Source of the DNA: Candidatus Peregrinibacteria bacterium
GTDB lineage: Bacteria; Patescibacteriota; Gracilibacteria; Peribacterales; Peribacteraceae
Reading direction: 5' to 3'
Assembly (NCBI GenBank): GCA_016196225.1
Contig: JACPXZ010000002.1
Location: forward strand, 1-47,312
DNA: 47,312 nt
The translations under genes were made by a program, and so were the position numbers. The notes under the pieces were generated by a model. That model was not told the origin of the DNA and did no database searches. It worked only from the letters and a program-made list of their open reading frames with translations. The stretch's first letter is position 1. The number at the start of each line of letters is the position of its first letter. Below are positions 39,263 through 47,312 of the stretch, piece after piece.

Positions 39263-40195
39263 ATGGATAGTCTTATGCAGTCGCTTCTCCCTCAGGGATC
39301 GGAAGATCAGAATGAGATGCTGTCTCGGATATTTCAAGAAAAAAATGAGGATACGGTGAGGAAGTGTCGGGACATTCTTGGTAAAGTTCCTTTAGACGCA
39401 TACGAGGTTCGTGTTTGGTGTTACCGGCTCCTCATGAGTCATCCCGAGATCACTATGAGCGAAGAGGAGTATGCGGATGCCGTGCGCGTCAGCAAACATA
39501 TATTGCGCAATCCCAAGGGGGTTTCTCTGAGCAGCCTCCTTGCGACGCATGTCGTGAATCAGTCTTTTTTGTATGGGGAGGATCCGAATCCCGATAAAGA
39601 ACATAACGAATTTTTTGGATTGAAGAGAGCGCGTGAAGAACTGCAAAGCTCTGACAGTACGGACAGCGATCATCGTCACGCGCTGATGGTGCTTGCATGG
39701 TATGGGGAAACGACGGAAGAAAAGAGCGCAGCACTTCAGGAATTTATTGATAAAGGGGATGAGTGGGGCATCGCCCACGGCTGTCTCGGGATGGACACCT
39801 CTTTTCATATACAGACAAAATGCGCATATCTTGAGGATGCGATCAGAGCGGTGCAGAACAAAGAATATCTTGCACAATTGTTTATACGAAAAATGGGAAT
39901 CATGCTCGAGATTCTCCCGGTATTTATTGAACAACAGGATACGGAAAACGCTAACCGTACCATCGGACAGATCCAGCAGTGTCACGCTAATCTGCAGTTA
40001 CAGGAATGTTCTCCCTGGTGGCGCGTGTTTGACCAGTACCATATGGCAAAACTGTCGGATATTTTAGGAGAACCACGGTTGGCCAAGTTTTTAGCGGTGA
40101 CCGCAAGTGTCCTCGCCAAACAATTGGAGATTATCTATTTGCAAAAACAGACACAGGACCTTATCAATGAGTTGATGGAAGGGGAAGGGGAATAG
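39263..40195 (+). CDS. Hypothetical helical protein, 310 residues
   Basis: Starts one base after the truB stop (ATG 39263, MDSLMQSLLPQG). Entirely helical and acidic, with spacing that looks TPR- or HEAT-like (DTVRKCRDILGKVPLDAYEVRVWCYRLL; KSAALQEFIDKGDEWGIAHGCL), ending in a coiled coil. No signal or membrane segment. No family recognised; coupled to truB by position only. Confidence 0.7.
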   Translation: MDSLMQSLLPQGSEDQNEMLSRIFQEKNEDTVRKCRDILGKVPLDAYEVRVWCYRLLMSHPEITMSEEEYADAVRVSKHILRNPKGVSLSSLLATHVVNQSFLYGEDPNPDKEHNEFFGLKRAREELQSSDSTDSDHRHALMVLAWYGETTEEKSAALQEFIDKGDEWGIAHGCLGMDTSFHIQTKCAYLEDAIRAVQNKEYLAQLFIRKMGIMLEILPVFIEQQDTENANRTIGQIQQCHANLQLQECSPWWRVFDQYHMAKLSDILGEPRLAKFLAVTASVLAKQLEIIYLQKQTQDLINELMEGEGE

Positions 40196-40212
40196 TAAGA
40201 TGAGGATAATGT

Positions 40213-40289
40213 GGGTCGGTAGCTCAGCCTGGTAGAGCAGTTGCCTCTTAAGCAATTGGCCGTGGGTTCAAATCCCACCCGACCCACCA
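40213..40289 (+). tRNA. tRNA-Lys (anticodon CUU)
   Basis: Acceptor GGGTCGG pairs with CCGACCC, A73, encoded CCA. Anticodon arm GTTGC-CTCTTAA-GCAAT carries CTT. D- and T-arms are normal. Confidence 0.95.
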
Positions 40290-40295
40290 TCCGCC

Positions 40296-43085
40296 TCACC
40301 ACGCCATCCTCTCCGGAGGGATCATGAGGGCGCAGTTATCAAAACATCCATCCCCATCAAGGTTGTTCCCGTCATCACATTCCTCTTTGCCTTCCACAAG
40401 ACGGTTGCCGCACACGGGGAGGTGGCAGTTGGGCATGCAGGAGTCATAGATATCGGTATTCCCGTCGTCACACTCTTCCGATCCTTGACGCACACCGTCC
40501 CCGCAATGGATGAAGGCGCATGTTGGCGCATCACACTCCGGATCGATGGTCATACCAGGGTCACACTCTTCGTCATCGAATGTTCCAAAGATGCCATCTC
40601 CTCCGAGGATCTGGATAATCCCGTCTCCGCAATATTCGATCCGGCAGTCTGCAGAACACCCGTCCCCGTCCGCAGGGATCGGACGGCCGCCTCCTTCGCC
40701 AGTAAGGAGTCCCCCCTGACAAAATCCTCCATGATCACATTCTTCACCAGATTCCTGGAGTTCGTTGCCGCAGATCGCTGGAACGGAAGAGGAAGAAGAG
40801 AATGAGGAAGAAGACATACTCGATGAAGTGAGGGAGGAGAGGGAAGACTCTGAAGAAGTAGACGAACAGCTCTGCTCCGTGCACCAAATCTCCCACCAGG
40901 AACAGGAAACTGCAGTGCACGCAGAACTCGAGTCTCCTGATGATGCAGAGGGAGGAGGGGGAGGGGGAAGAGGAGAGGGAATGATGACCGGAGTGATCAC
41001 CGGAGTCACGGTGACGGGCGTAACGACGGGGGTCACCACAGTGGGAGTCACGATGGGGGCAATCGTGGGAGTAACGACGGGAGGAGTGACGACGGTTGGC
41101 GTGATGACCGGGGTGATCACCGGAGTCACGGTGACGGGCGTAACGACGGGGGTCACCACAGTGGGAGTCACGATGGGGGCAATCGTGGGAGTAACGACGG
41201 GAGGAGTGACGGTGGGAGAGGGAACAGGGATAGGAGTGACCGTCGGAGGAGTGACGGTGGGAGAGGGAACAGGGATAGGAGTGACCGTCGGAGGAGTGAC
41301 GGTGGGAGAGGGAACAGGGATAGGAGTAACGGTTGGAGGAGTGATGGTGGGAGAGGGAACAGGGATAGGAGTAACGGTTGGAGGAGTGACGGTGGGAGAG
41401 GGAACAGGGATAGGGGTAACGGTGGGAGACGGGACAGGGAAAGGAGACGGAATGGGAGTGACCGTTGGAGGAGTAACGGTGGGAGGGGTGGATGAACAAC
41501 TCTCCGGTGTGCAGAAAAGATTCCACCACGGACAATTGACGGGACTGCAAGAGGATGAGGAGGAACCTCCAGACGAAGGAGAGGAACTTCCGTCAGAGCC
41601 ACAACTCACCGGCGAGCAGAAGAGATTCCACCACGGACAATTGACGGGACTGCAAGAGGATGAGGAGGAACCTCCAGACGAAAGAGAGGAGGCTGCGGAG
41701 GATGAAGAAGGTGCGGAAGAATCAGAAGATGGCTCAGAAGAATCTTCGGATGAAGAGGAACCTCCAGACGAAAGAGAGGAGGCTGCGGAGGATGAAGAAG
41801 GTGCGGAAGAATCAGAAGATGGCTCAGAAGAATCTTCGGATGAAGAAGAGGAAGAAGATTCAGAAGAATCTTCGGAAGAAGCAGAAGAGGGAGGAGGGGG
41901 TGGAGGGGGGGGAGGGGGAGGTGGTGAGGAAGGAGTGATCGTGGGAGGGGTAGTGGGAGGGGGAGGTGGTGAGGAAGGAGTGATCGTGGGAGGGGTAGTG
42001 GGAGAGGGAGGGGGGGGGAAAGGTGGAGGAGGAACTGCGGTGGGTCCCTGAGCGACATCGCAGTGATCTTCGGGGAGGCTGCAGGCATCGCGAATTGCTT
42101 CGCACGTTGCGTGGCATGTCGCATCAGCCTCATTCTGGCTTATGGGAACGATGCACTCGAGCGAGACATCGGTCGAGCAACAGTATGGGTCAACTGGGAG
42201 ACCAGTCGTCGGATCTACATTGGCTCCGCATCCCGCAGGAATCTCGACGTGCTTTGTGTCACAACACGGAGTATCAGCACAGGATTCACCGGACTTGGCA
42301 CACCCCTTGCATATGCAAGCACCGTTGATGAGTTGGCAAGTGTTGTTCGGGTCATTGCAAAATCCGCCACAGGTAGGAGTAGTGCTTGAACAGGACTCAC
42401 GTTGGCAGGTGCTTGAGCAGCCGTCGTTGTTAGTCGTATTGCTGTCGTCGCATTCTTCTCCCGACTCTATGGTTCCGTTGCCGCAGTTCGTGCACTGACA
42501 AGCACTGGAGATTGATTTACAGATTTTTGATGACGGACAAGTACCACCACACGCGGGAGAAGCACTTTCGCCGCAGGATTTCGGTTCGCATTCGCAGGTA
42601 GTAAGGCCAAGGCCTACGCTTTCTTTGCATACTTCGTCATCTCCACAGGTTCCATTGCACTGGGGATAACTTTCTCCACAAGTCTTCGGACAATCATCAA
42701 TACTCGTACTTCCCACGCACACACGACATGTTGTGCTTCCTTCTGTTTCTAGTATACCCGGTTCATTAGATGACACCTCGAGTGTAGAAAATCCATCAGG
42801 CACAGATGTACTAGTCGCACCTCCAGATGCCTGGCCATTAATCCAAAAATGCGTATGTGTATCATCCCCTGCACTCCAACTTACAGTGTTTCCGTTACAG
42901 GAAAACCCTGTAGGATCGGCACCACTACTATCGCTGCAGTCGAGTGCGCAAGCACTTCCTTCACTCTCTTGGCCAAGGAGCGACTGGGTTTTGTGGTATC
43001 GAACAAGGGAAAAACCAAGTGCAAATATTATTGTCACCAGAGCAAGAGCGTGCCATCGATGTTGAAGAAAAAAACGATAACGCAC
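40296..43085 (-). CDS. Large Cys-rich, Ser/Pro/Thr-repeat surface protein
   Basis: 929 residues with an N-terminal signal anchor ([17 protein letters not shown]). A Cys-rich region follows with one Myxococcus-type/DUF4215 repeat ([20 protein letters not shown]). Then come a Pro-rich block, acidic Ser repeats, and two copies of [13 protein letters not shown] plus a third variant ([13 protein letters not shown]). A long Pro/Thr/Val tandem region ([14 protein letters not shown] units) leads to four more DUF4215 repeats at the C terminus. Built like a stalked adhesin or fibre with disulfide-knotted heads. Needs an extracytoplasmic oxidant; the DsbA-like gene is next upstream. TTGTTC-N16-GATACT lies upstream of the ATG. 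Confidence 0.85.
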   Translation of the reverse strand: MRYRFFLQHRWHALALVTIIFALGFSLVRYHKTQSLLGQESEGSACALDCSDSSGADPTGFSCNGNTVSWSAGDDTHTHFWINGQASGGATSTSVPDGFSTLEVSSNEPGILETEGSTTCRVCVGSTSIDDCPKTCGESYPQCNGTCGDDEVCKESVGLGLTTCECEPKSCGESASPACGGTCPSSKICKSISSACQCTNCGNGTIESGEECDDSNTTNNDGCSSTCQRESCSSTTPTCGGFCNDPNNTCQLINGACICKGCAKSGESCADTPCCDTKHVEIPAGCGANVDPTTGLPVDPYCCSTDVSLECIVPISQNEADATCHATCEAIRDACSLPEDHCDVAQGPTAVPPPPFPPPPSPTTPPTITPSSPPPPPTTPPTITPSSPPPPPPPPPPPPSSASSEDSSESSSSSSSEDSSEPSSDSSAPSSSSAASSLSSGGSSSSEDSSEPSSDSSAPSSSSAASSLSSGGSSSSSCSPVNCPWWNLFCSPVSCGSDGSSSPSSGGSSSSSCSPVNCPWWNLFCTPESCSSTPPTVTPPTVTPIPSPFPVPSPTVTPIPVPSPTVTPPTVTPIPVPSPTITPPTVTPIPVPSPTVTPPTVTPIPVPSPTVTPPTVTPIPVPSPTVTPPVVTPTIAPIVTPTVVTPVVTPVTVTPVITPVITPTVVTPPVVTPTIAPIVTPTVVTPVVTPVTVTPVITPVIIPSPLPPPPPPSASSGDSSSACTAVSCSWWEIWCTEQSCSSTSSESSLSSLTSSSMSSSSFSSSSSVPAICGNELQESGEECDHGGFCQGGLLTGEGGGRPIPADGDGCSADCRIEYCGDGIIQILGGDGIFGTFDDEECDPGMTIDPECDAPTCAFIHCGDGVRQGSEECDDGNTDIYDSCMPNCHLPVCGNRLVEGKEECDDGNNLDGDGCFDNCALMIPPERMAW
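40981..41220. repeat. Two 120-bp direct repeats in the Cys-rich protein gene
   Basis: Copies at 40981-41100 and 41101-41220 are nearly identical (GTGATCACCGGAGTCACGGT.. in both). They encode Thr/Pro/Val-rich 40-residue units. Confidence 0.8.
41200..41424. repeat. Five 45-bp tandem repeats in the Cys-rich protein gene
   Basis: GGAGGAGTGACGGTGGGAGA..-type units starting near 41200, 41245, 41290, 41335 and 41380, encoding 15-residue [15 protein letters not shown] units. Confidence 0.85.
41511..41850. repeat. 105-bp and 90-bp repeats in the Cys-rich protein gene
   Basis: GCAGAAAAGATTCCACCACG-type block at 41511 and 41616 (period 105, encodes the CPWWNLFC unit). CCTCCAGACGAAAGAGAGGA block at 41671 and 41761 (period 90, encodes the Ser/Glu/Asp unit). 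Confidence 0.8.
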
Positions 43086-43143
43086 TGCAAAGCAAACAGT
43101 ATCATAACTGTCGCTTTATGAACAATGCATCGACCCCTTCTCC

Positions 43144-43884
43144 TTAATTCTCGAGCATTTGATCAATTGCCTTTTTAAAGTTTTCCAGCGGCTGGGCGCC
43201 GGAGACCGAGACGGCTTTGCCGGTCTTGTTGTTCAAGACAAAATTTCCGGGGGTGCCGCTCACGCCGGCCGCGGAGCCGGCATCCATCTCTGCTTGGACA
43301 TCAGCCTGATATTTTTTGGCATCGAAGCAGATGCGGAAGGCGGCGACGTCGACGCCGGCATTTTTCACATGTTTGTCATAGTCCCAGTCCCCTTGACTAC
43401 CAAAGATCGCATCGGCGAATGTCCAAAAGGCATCGTTGCCACCGAGTTCGGCGACGCATTCTGATGCGATTGCTGTTGGCATGGCATTTTGATGAAAGGA
43501 GAGCGGGAAGTGCCGGTAGACCCAGTTGATCTTGCCATCGTATTCATCCAGTAGTTGCTTGAGGGTCGGGTGGACACGAGAGCAAAACGGACACTCGAAG
43601 TCCGAGTATTCGATCACCGAGACGAGCGCGTCGATGTCTCCCCGGACGTGGTCGGAGGCATCGACCGGAGGCACATCCTCTGCGAGAGGAGGGGGAGGTG
43701 GAGGCTGATTATTATTCGTAGGAGCCACTTGCGCGGGACCGCCGCCGAGGGGGGCGGAAGGGGAGGGAACAGCGGTTGCCAAACCGTATCCCACAATAAG
43801 GCCAACAAGCCCCATGGAGATGGCAAACCATGGATTCGAACTCACTACAGGTGGATTTCCATTCGATGACGATTGCGGAGTCAT
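43144..43884 (-). CDS. DsbA/DsbG-like thioredoxin-fold protein
   Basis: 246 residues. One N-terminal helix (~19-38), a Pro-rich linker, then a Thioredoxin_4/DsbA-like domain: SVIEYSDFECPFCSRVHPTLK with CPFC active site and the cis-Pro loop GVSGTPGNFVLN. It is an extracytoplasmic thiol oxidoreductase, tethered to the membrane. Directly upstream of the Cys-rich surface protein on the same strand, so disulfide formation in that protein is a natural inferred role. Confidence 0.92.
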   Translation of the reverse strand: MTPQSSSNGNPPVVSSNPWFAISMGLVGLIVGYGLATAVPSPSAPLGGGPAQVAPTNNNQPPPPPPLAEDVPPVDASDHVRGDIDALVSVIEYSDFECPFCSRVHPTLKQLLDEYDGKINWVYRHFPLSFHQNAMPTAIASECVAELGGNDAFWTFADAIFGSQGDWDYDKHVKNAGVDVAAFRICFDAKKYQADVQAEMDAGSAAGVSGTPGNFVLNNKTGKAVSVSGAQPLENFKKAIDQMLEN

Positions 43885-43937
43885 ACAAAAAAAGAGGTAG
43901 AAAGTACGTTAAGGTGCTCATCGTAGGGGAATCTTTT

Positions 43938-45341
43938 CTAGAGTTCAACTGTTTCCTCCTTCTGCTTTTTGTGTTCGGCGAGGAGTCGTATGGGGATCTC
44001 CTTATAGCGCGAAACAAGGATGTTCTCTTTCGTTTCGCCGTTCGGTCGGTGGATGCGTTGAACCCACGCGATTTCGTTCACGTGGAGCTTGCGGTTAAAG
44101 ACCGTGAGATCCTCCGGCGCGTTGGTCGCAAAGTATGGTCCAAGCAGATCAACACTTCTTCCATCGCGGACTCCGTAGAGATTAATGAACGCATCATACC
44201 CATCGGCGTATGCCTGGACGAGCATGTATGAAGGGGTGTCATTACGGAAGACCAGATCCTTGTCTCCCATGAAGATCGTTGCATCCAGCCCCACGCCGTA
44301 TTTTTCATAATAGTGAACGTAAAGACTGTGGTTATATTGTTCGATGATCGGGAGACCCGCGGCAAGGAGGGCGCGGTAGAAGGTGGTGGATGTTTGGCAG
44401 ATGCCGCCGCCGGGCGTCGGCCGCAGATCCCACCCGTCGAAGATGCCCAGCGCTTCCTTCCATCCTTGATTTAACGTAACGGCGTTATCAAGGGCCCTAT
44501 TGAAAGAGAATGTTTCACCGGGGGGAATAATAATATTATGGAGATAAGATTTAAGCGCGCGGCGAATGTTAAAATCCCGGCCGGCATCCGATCGGGCAAA
44601 GTTGGATTGTCCAACTCCAAGAAGATCCATTACCACGATGCCACTTGACGATGCAAAATAAACGCGTCCGTTGTCATGTTTAAGGGGGATGGTAAGGGTC
44701 GGGGTTCCCGATTGGATCGCCTGCGCAATCTGTGAGGACACTTCGCTCACATTGAATGTGAATCCGGCTCTGGCTATCGCGGTTGTTTCGGCGTGGGTGA
44801 CGCCGCGTTTATTGGTCACGGTACTTTGGACAATGGTATGGATGGGGGGGGAGATGAGTTCGGGATACCCATTGCGTGCAAAATATTCGACGATTCGTTT
44901 GGGGTTGACAGCAAATGACGCGGATGCGATGCCGGTGGAGAGCGTGAGCCATGTGGGGTACTTTTGGATGGAGGTATCCCATGTCCCGACCTCTTCGCCG
45001 GTGTCGGGATGAGTAAACGAAACAACGGTGGCATGGGTAAGGAGTTCTTGTCGGTCGGTAAGTGCCGGAGTGAGCACAAAGAGAGGGGGCGAGTATCCCT
45101 GCGATTCTCGAAGACGTTTTTGGAGCGCGAGAGCTTGGCGGGCGAGGGGAGTGATAGGTGTTGTACGTATGAGGGGTTGTTGTATGGCAAGTTCTGTGAG
45201 TTGGGTTGGTGCCGCAGAATGAATAACGACATGTTTTGTTGGTGCGATATTCTTCAAATGTTCACCCCATGTAAACATTCCGACGACCGTGATAAACGAC
45301 GCACCGAAGAAGAGGAGGTGATGAAGAATGTTTGTTTTCAC
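43938..45341 (-). CDS. VanW family protein
   Basis: 467 residues, GTG start at 45341. N-terminal membrane helix, a ~200-residue region with PG-binding-like repeats, then the VanW domain: FNIRRALKSYLHNIIIPPGETFSFN, GGGICQTSTTFYRALLAAGLPI and YVHYYEKYGVGLDATIFMGD. VanW proteins are linked to peptidoglycan and glycopeptide-resistance loci but have no proven activity. Has its own promoter (TTGCAA-N17-TAAAAT) ending 8 nt before the GTG. Confidence 0.93.
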   Translation of the reverse strand: MKTNILHHLLFFGASFITVVGMFTWGEHLKNIAPTKHVVIHSAAPTQLTELAIQQPLIRTTPITPLARQALALQKRLRESQGYSPPLFVLTPALTDRQELLTHATVVSFTHPDTGEEVGTWDTSIQKYPTWLTLSTGIASASFAVNPKRIVEYFARNGYPELISPPIHTIVQSTVTNKRGVTHAETTAIARAGFTFNVSEVSSQIAQAIQSGTPTLTIPLKHDNGRVYFASSSGIVVMDLLGVGQSNFARSDAGRDFNIRRALKSYLHNIIIPPGETFSFNRALDNAVTLNQGWKEALGIFDGWDLRPTPGGGICQTSTTFYRALLAAGLPIIEQYNHSLYVHYYEKYGVGLDATIFMGDKDLVFRNDTPSYMLVQAYADGYDAFINLYGVRDGRSVDLLGPYFATNAPEDLTVFNRKLHVNEIAWVQRIHRPNGETKENILVSRYKEIPIRLLAEHKKQKEETVEL

Positions 45342-45349
45342 TATTTATG

Positions 45350-45378
45350 ATTTTATCACAAAAATGAGTTTTTTGCAA
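45350..45378 (-). promoter_or_regulatory. Promoter of VanW gene, leaderless
   Basis: -35 TTGCAA (45373-45378), 17-nt spacer, -10 TAAAAT (45350-45355), 8 nt to the GTG. The best-formed leaderless promoter in the window. Confidence 0.65.
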
Positions 45379-45382
45379 ATTT

Positions 45383-46381
45383 TTAGGACGAAAATCGATC
45401 GATTCGCTCTCGAGCGATGTCGGTCAGAGATTTTTTTTGTGCATGCTCAAGGAGAGTAGGGGAGGCCTCAGGAAAACGTTCCAAAAGGTATTCTTTGGTC
45501 GTCATTCCGTGTTTCGCCAGCTTTTCTACTTCTTCCCAATACTCATGAACATCCGCTTTATACTCCTCAATATCGTAGGCGCGCGATCCGGCATCGTAGA
45601 TGGTGCAGCGTTCGAGGGCGAAGCGACTGTCCTCCTCCTGCGCTTCGATGAATGCCGGCATCAGGAGACTGTCTCGGCGCAGCAGATCGGTCCCCTGGAG
45701 CTTGATACTGACCGGTGTTTTGCTGTCTGCCAGATGGAACTTCCCTTCTATATAGAAGAGGTCGATCCCCTCAAAATCTTTGAATCTTTTCTTCCAGAGA
45801 TCATAGTATTTTTGGAGAATTTTTTCTGCCTTGTGGCAGCCGATGGTAAAGAAGATGAAGTACTTTAAGGAAGCATTCCGTTTAACAATTTCCTCCGTGA
45901 GAGCTTCGAGGCCGGACTCGAGCGTGATCCCCGTGGCAACGACGTCGCCGCAGAAGACAACAGACCCTTTGGCGATGGTAATTTTTCGATACGAATCCTC
46001 GGTGATATACCAGCGGCCGTTTTTATCCCGAGCGCGCTGGCTGCTCATAAAACTTGTGCGGTGGAAGTTCCACCCGTAGGCCCGATGAAGAGCCTGACGG
46101 AGGCCAAAATTAAGTCCACCGCGAAGAAAGTTAAAGACATTGACCTGATCCTCGTGGAGATTGTCGAAGTGATGAGGCCGAAATCCGGTCAGGAGATGCA
46201 TGAGGCCGCTCTCGAGTTTTTCGGTATAATCCATCCCCATCACGTCCGGTTTGTTCACAATGTCCCGTGTTTCGGCTGTAGAAAATATGTAGCGGCGGAT
46301 TGGTCCATCATAATCTCCGATAATTTTGGAGAGACTCAAATGTGCAGCGTTGGGCATGTCGATCGGTTCGAGTGTTTGCAT
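45383..46381 (-). CDS. Phosphoribosyltransferase-like protein
   Basis: 332 residues. The segment VVFCGDVVATGITLESGLEAL matches the PRPP-binding loop of type I phosphoribosyltransferases (D-x3-TGxT), preceded by hydrophobic strands (KGSVVFCGD) and followed by LKYFIFFTIGC. About 100 extra residues at each end are not typical of the small purine/pyrimidine enzymes. Substrate unknown; a role in nucleotide salvage or RNA/protein modification is possible. TGG-TACTCT ends 6 nt before the ATG. Confidence 0.7.
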   Translation of the reverse strand: MQTLEPIDMPNAAHLSLSKIIGDYDGPIRRYIFSTAETRDIVNKPDVMGMDYTEKLESGLMHLLTGFRPHHFDNLHEDQVNVFNFLRGGLNFGLRQALHRAYGWNFHRTSFMSSQRARDKNGRWYITEDSYRKITIAKGSVVFCGDVVATGITLESGLEALTEEIVKRNASLKYFIFFTIGCHKAEKILQKYYDLWKKRFKDFEGIDLFYIEGKFHLADSKTPVSIKLQGTDLLRRDSLLMPAFIEAQEEDSRFALERCTIYDAGSRAYDIEEYKADVHEYWEEVEKLAKHGMTTKEYLLERFPEASPTLLEHAQKKSLTDIARERIDRFSS

Positions 46382-46399
46382 GAGGATAGAGTACCAGAA

Positions 46400-47059
46400 T
46401 TACAGAGTATCTCGTGAATCGAAACGCCTTAAGGGACACCTGTTGTGGTCATGCTTTTTGGCAGGACAAAATTTTCGGCCGTATTCGATAAAGAGGTACG
46501 TTGCCTTAAACCAATCTTTTTTGGGGATAATCCCCATCAAATCCTGTTCGATTTTGTTCGGATCGCTGTGATCGGTGAGGCCGAGTCGAAAGCTAAGGCG
46601 TTTCACGTGGGTATCGACCGCGATACCCTCGACGATCCCGTAAGCATTGCCGAGGACGACATTGGCGGTCTTGCGGGCGACACCGGGGAGCGTCAGGATC
46701 CCCTCCATTGTCCGCGGTATCTTTCCACCGAATTTTTTTTGAATCATCTTGGCGGCGGCAAGGATGTTCTTGGTCTTTGCTTTATAAAAACCAGTTGAAT
46801 AAATATAATGTTCAAATTCTTTAGCATTAGCTAGGGCATAATCGGAAATAGTCTTATATTTTTTAAAGAGGATTTTCGTGACCTCATTCACCTTTTTGTC
46901 CGTGCATTGGGCGGAGAGGATGACTGCGACGAGGAGTTCCCAGTTGCTGCGGTATTTCAAAATCATCCCGGCATGGGGGAGAAGTTTTTTGAGTTTTTTT
47001 ATAATTGCTGCAGCCCGTTTTTTTCTTGTGGTAAGGGTAGAAAGAGGAGGCATAACCAT
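46400..47059 (-). CDS. nth: Endonuclease III-like DNA glycosylase
   Basis: About 217-219 residues. Base-excision repair glycosylase/AP lyase for oxidised pyrimidines. The HhH motif LPGVARKTANVVLGNA contains the catalytic Lys, and the catalytic Asp is in AVDTHVKRL. The usual C-terminal 4Fe-4S motif (C-x6-C-x2-C-x5-C) is not complete: only Cys in FCPAKK and NRCPL remain. The ATG at 47053 fits the TAAAAT box at 47060-47065 (6-nt gap); ATG 47059 is the longer start. Confidence 0.92.
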   Translation of the reverse strand: MVMPPLSTLTTRKKRAAAIIKKLKKLLPHAGMILKYRSNWELLVAVILSAQCTDKKVNEVTKILFKKYKTISDYALANAKEFEHYIYSTGFYKAKTKNILAAAKMIQKKFGGKIPRTMEGILTLPGVARKTANVVLGNAYGIVEGIAVDTHVKRLSFRLGLTDHSDPNKIEQDLMGIIPKKDWFKATYLFIEYGRKFCPAKKHDHNRCPLRRFDSRDTL

Positions 47060-47082
47060 ATTTTACAGGATCATACAAATTT

Positions 47083-47150
47083 CCCTCTCCCTAGGGGAGA
47101 GGGTTACCTGTCCGCCGTAGCTTTAGCGAAGGAGGGGGGAGAGGGGGTGA
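47083..47150. repeat. Composite dispersed repeat
   Basis: CCCTCTCCCTAGGGGAGAGG (purD family) followed by TCCGCCGTAGCTTTAGCGAA (typA family, 47111-47135) and GGGGGGAGAGGGGGTGA. Non-coding here, between nth and the right-edge gene. Confidence 0.75.
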
Positions 47151-47223
47151 ATGAGTATTCCTTGTCAGGATCTGTTCTTATTGCAGCAATTAAGCTTACA
47201 CACTAGGGGTCTATCGTGGCGGC

Positions 47224-47312
47224 ATGAAGTACCACCACGCCTACCAATTCGCAAAAATGAAGGCTGCGCTCGTTGAGCATGTCCTTTCCGGCAAGATTTC
47301 TGTCACGGATGC
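47224..47312 (+). CDS. Partial gene, possible transposase N terminus
   Basis: Cut by the right edge; 29 codons visible, beginning MKYHHAYQFAKMKAALVEHV and ending KISVTDA. The ending looks like the start of a helix-turn-helix of IS481/IS3-type transposases. The left flank (from about 47163, TGTCAGGATCTG) could be an element end, but the partner end is outside the window. Confidence 0.45.
   Translation, partial: MKYHHAYQFAKMKAALVEHVLSGKISVTD

Noticed and set aside
41200-41424. Regular 45-bp repeats as a CRISPR array
   Set aside because: There are no unique spacers; the units are contiguous and encode a 15-residue protein repeat.
40765-42051. Long rightward ORF rich in Gly, Val and Glu opposite the Cys-rich protein
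   Set aside because: It is the mirror of the Ser/Pro/Thr repeat gene; it has no domain, no signal and no promoter, and the opposite strand has recognisable DUF4215 repeats.

Overview
The window looks like a chromosomal contig from a Candidate Phyla Radiation (Patescibacteria) bacterium, most like the Peregrinibacteria/Peribacteria side of that group. This placement is inferred from gene content: GroES/GroEL, TypA, MnmA, RF1 and TruB next to many surface proteins (SLH, sortase, VanW, DUF5667, PKD, Cys-rich repeats), and purine/folate genes that most CPR lineages lack. The standard code is used: several genes stop at TGA and the conserved genes have no in-frame TGA. No CRISPR array, prophage or rRNA operon is present. 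A probable transposase gene is cut by the right edge.

Layout. 1-8.8 kb: 5'-truncated SLH protein, DMT transporter, tRNA-Leu(UAA), sortase, mnmA, two membrane proteins, prfA. 8.9-15.2 kb: a leftward folate/purine block (tmk, folD, stand-alone GGQ protein, purF, purD, BT1-type folate transporter). 15.2-18.1 kb: a small membrane protein and a membrane-anchored double-AAA+ Clp-like ATPase that seems to lack its pore loops. 18.1-20.3 kb: groES-groEL behind a CIRCE operator. 20.3-24.5 kb: TMTC-like glycosyltransferase and O-antigen-ligase-like protein, both with TPR-type tails. 24.5-30.7 kb: small proteins, a membrane-tethered trypsin-like protease, typA, a NYN protein, an ArsR-type regulator with two matching operator palindromes, and DUF167.

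30.7-31.3 kb holds the most unusual locus: a promoter, about 300 nt containing a gap-free match to the L1-stalk part of 23S rRNA, and a strong intrinsic terminator. A broken second copy of the DUF167 gene start and tRNA-Pro(CGG) follow. 31.3-40.2 kb carries DUF5667, Cys/Met PLP enzyme, TPM, lipoprotein, PKD protein, a 32-residue membrane peptide, truB and a helical protein. 40.2-47.3 kb carries tRNA-Lys(CUU), a 929-residue Cys-rich surface protein, a DsbA-like thioredoxin-fold protein, VanW, a phosphoribosyltransferase-like protein and endonuclease III.

Two genome-wide habits stand out. Many genes have a -10 box (often TGC-TATAAT-like) only 6-14 nt before the start codon, implying leaderless mRNAs. 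Several families of short G/C-rich or tandem repeats lie inside conserved genes without breaking the frame. All calls are by eye; no database search was run.
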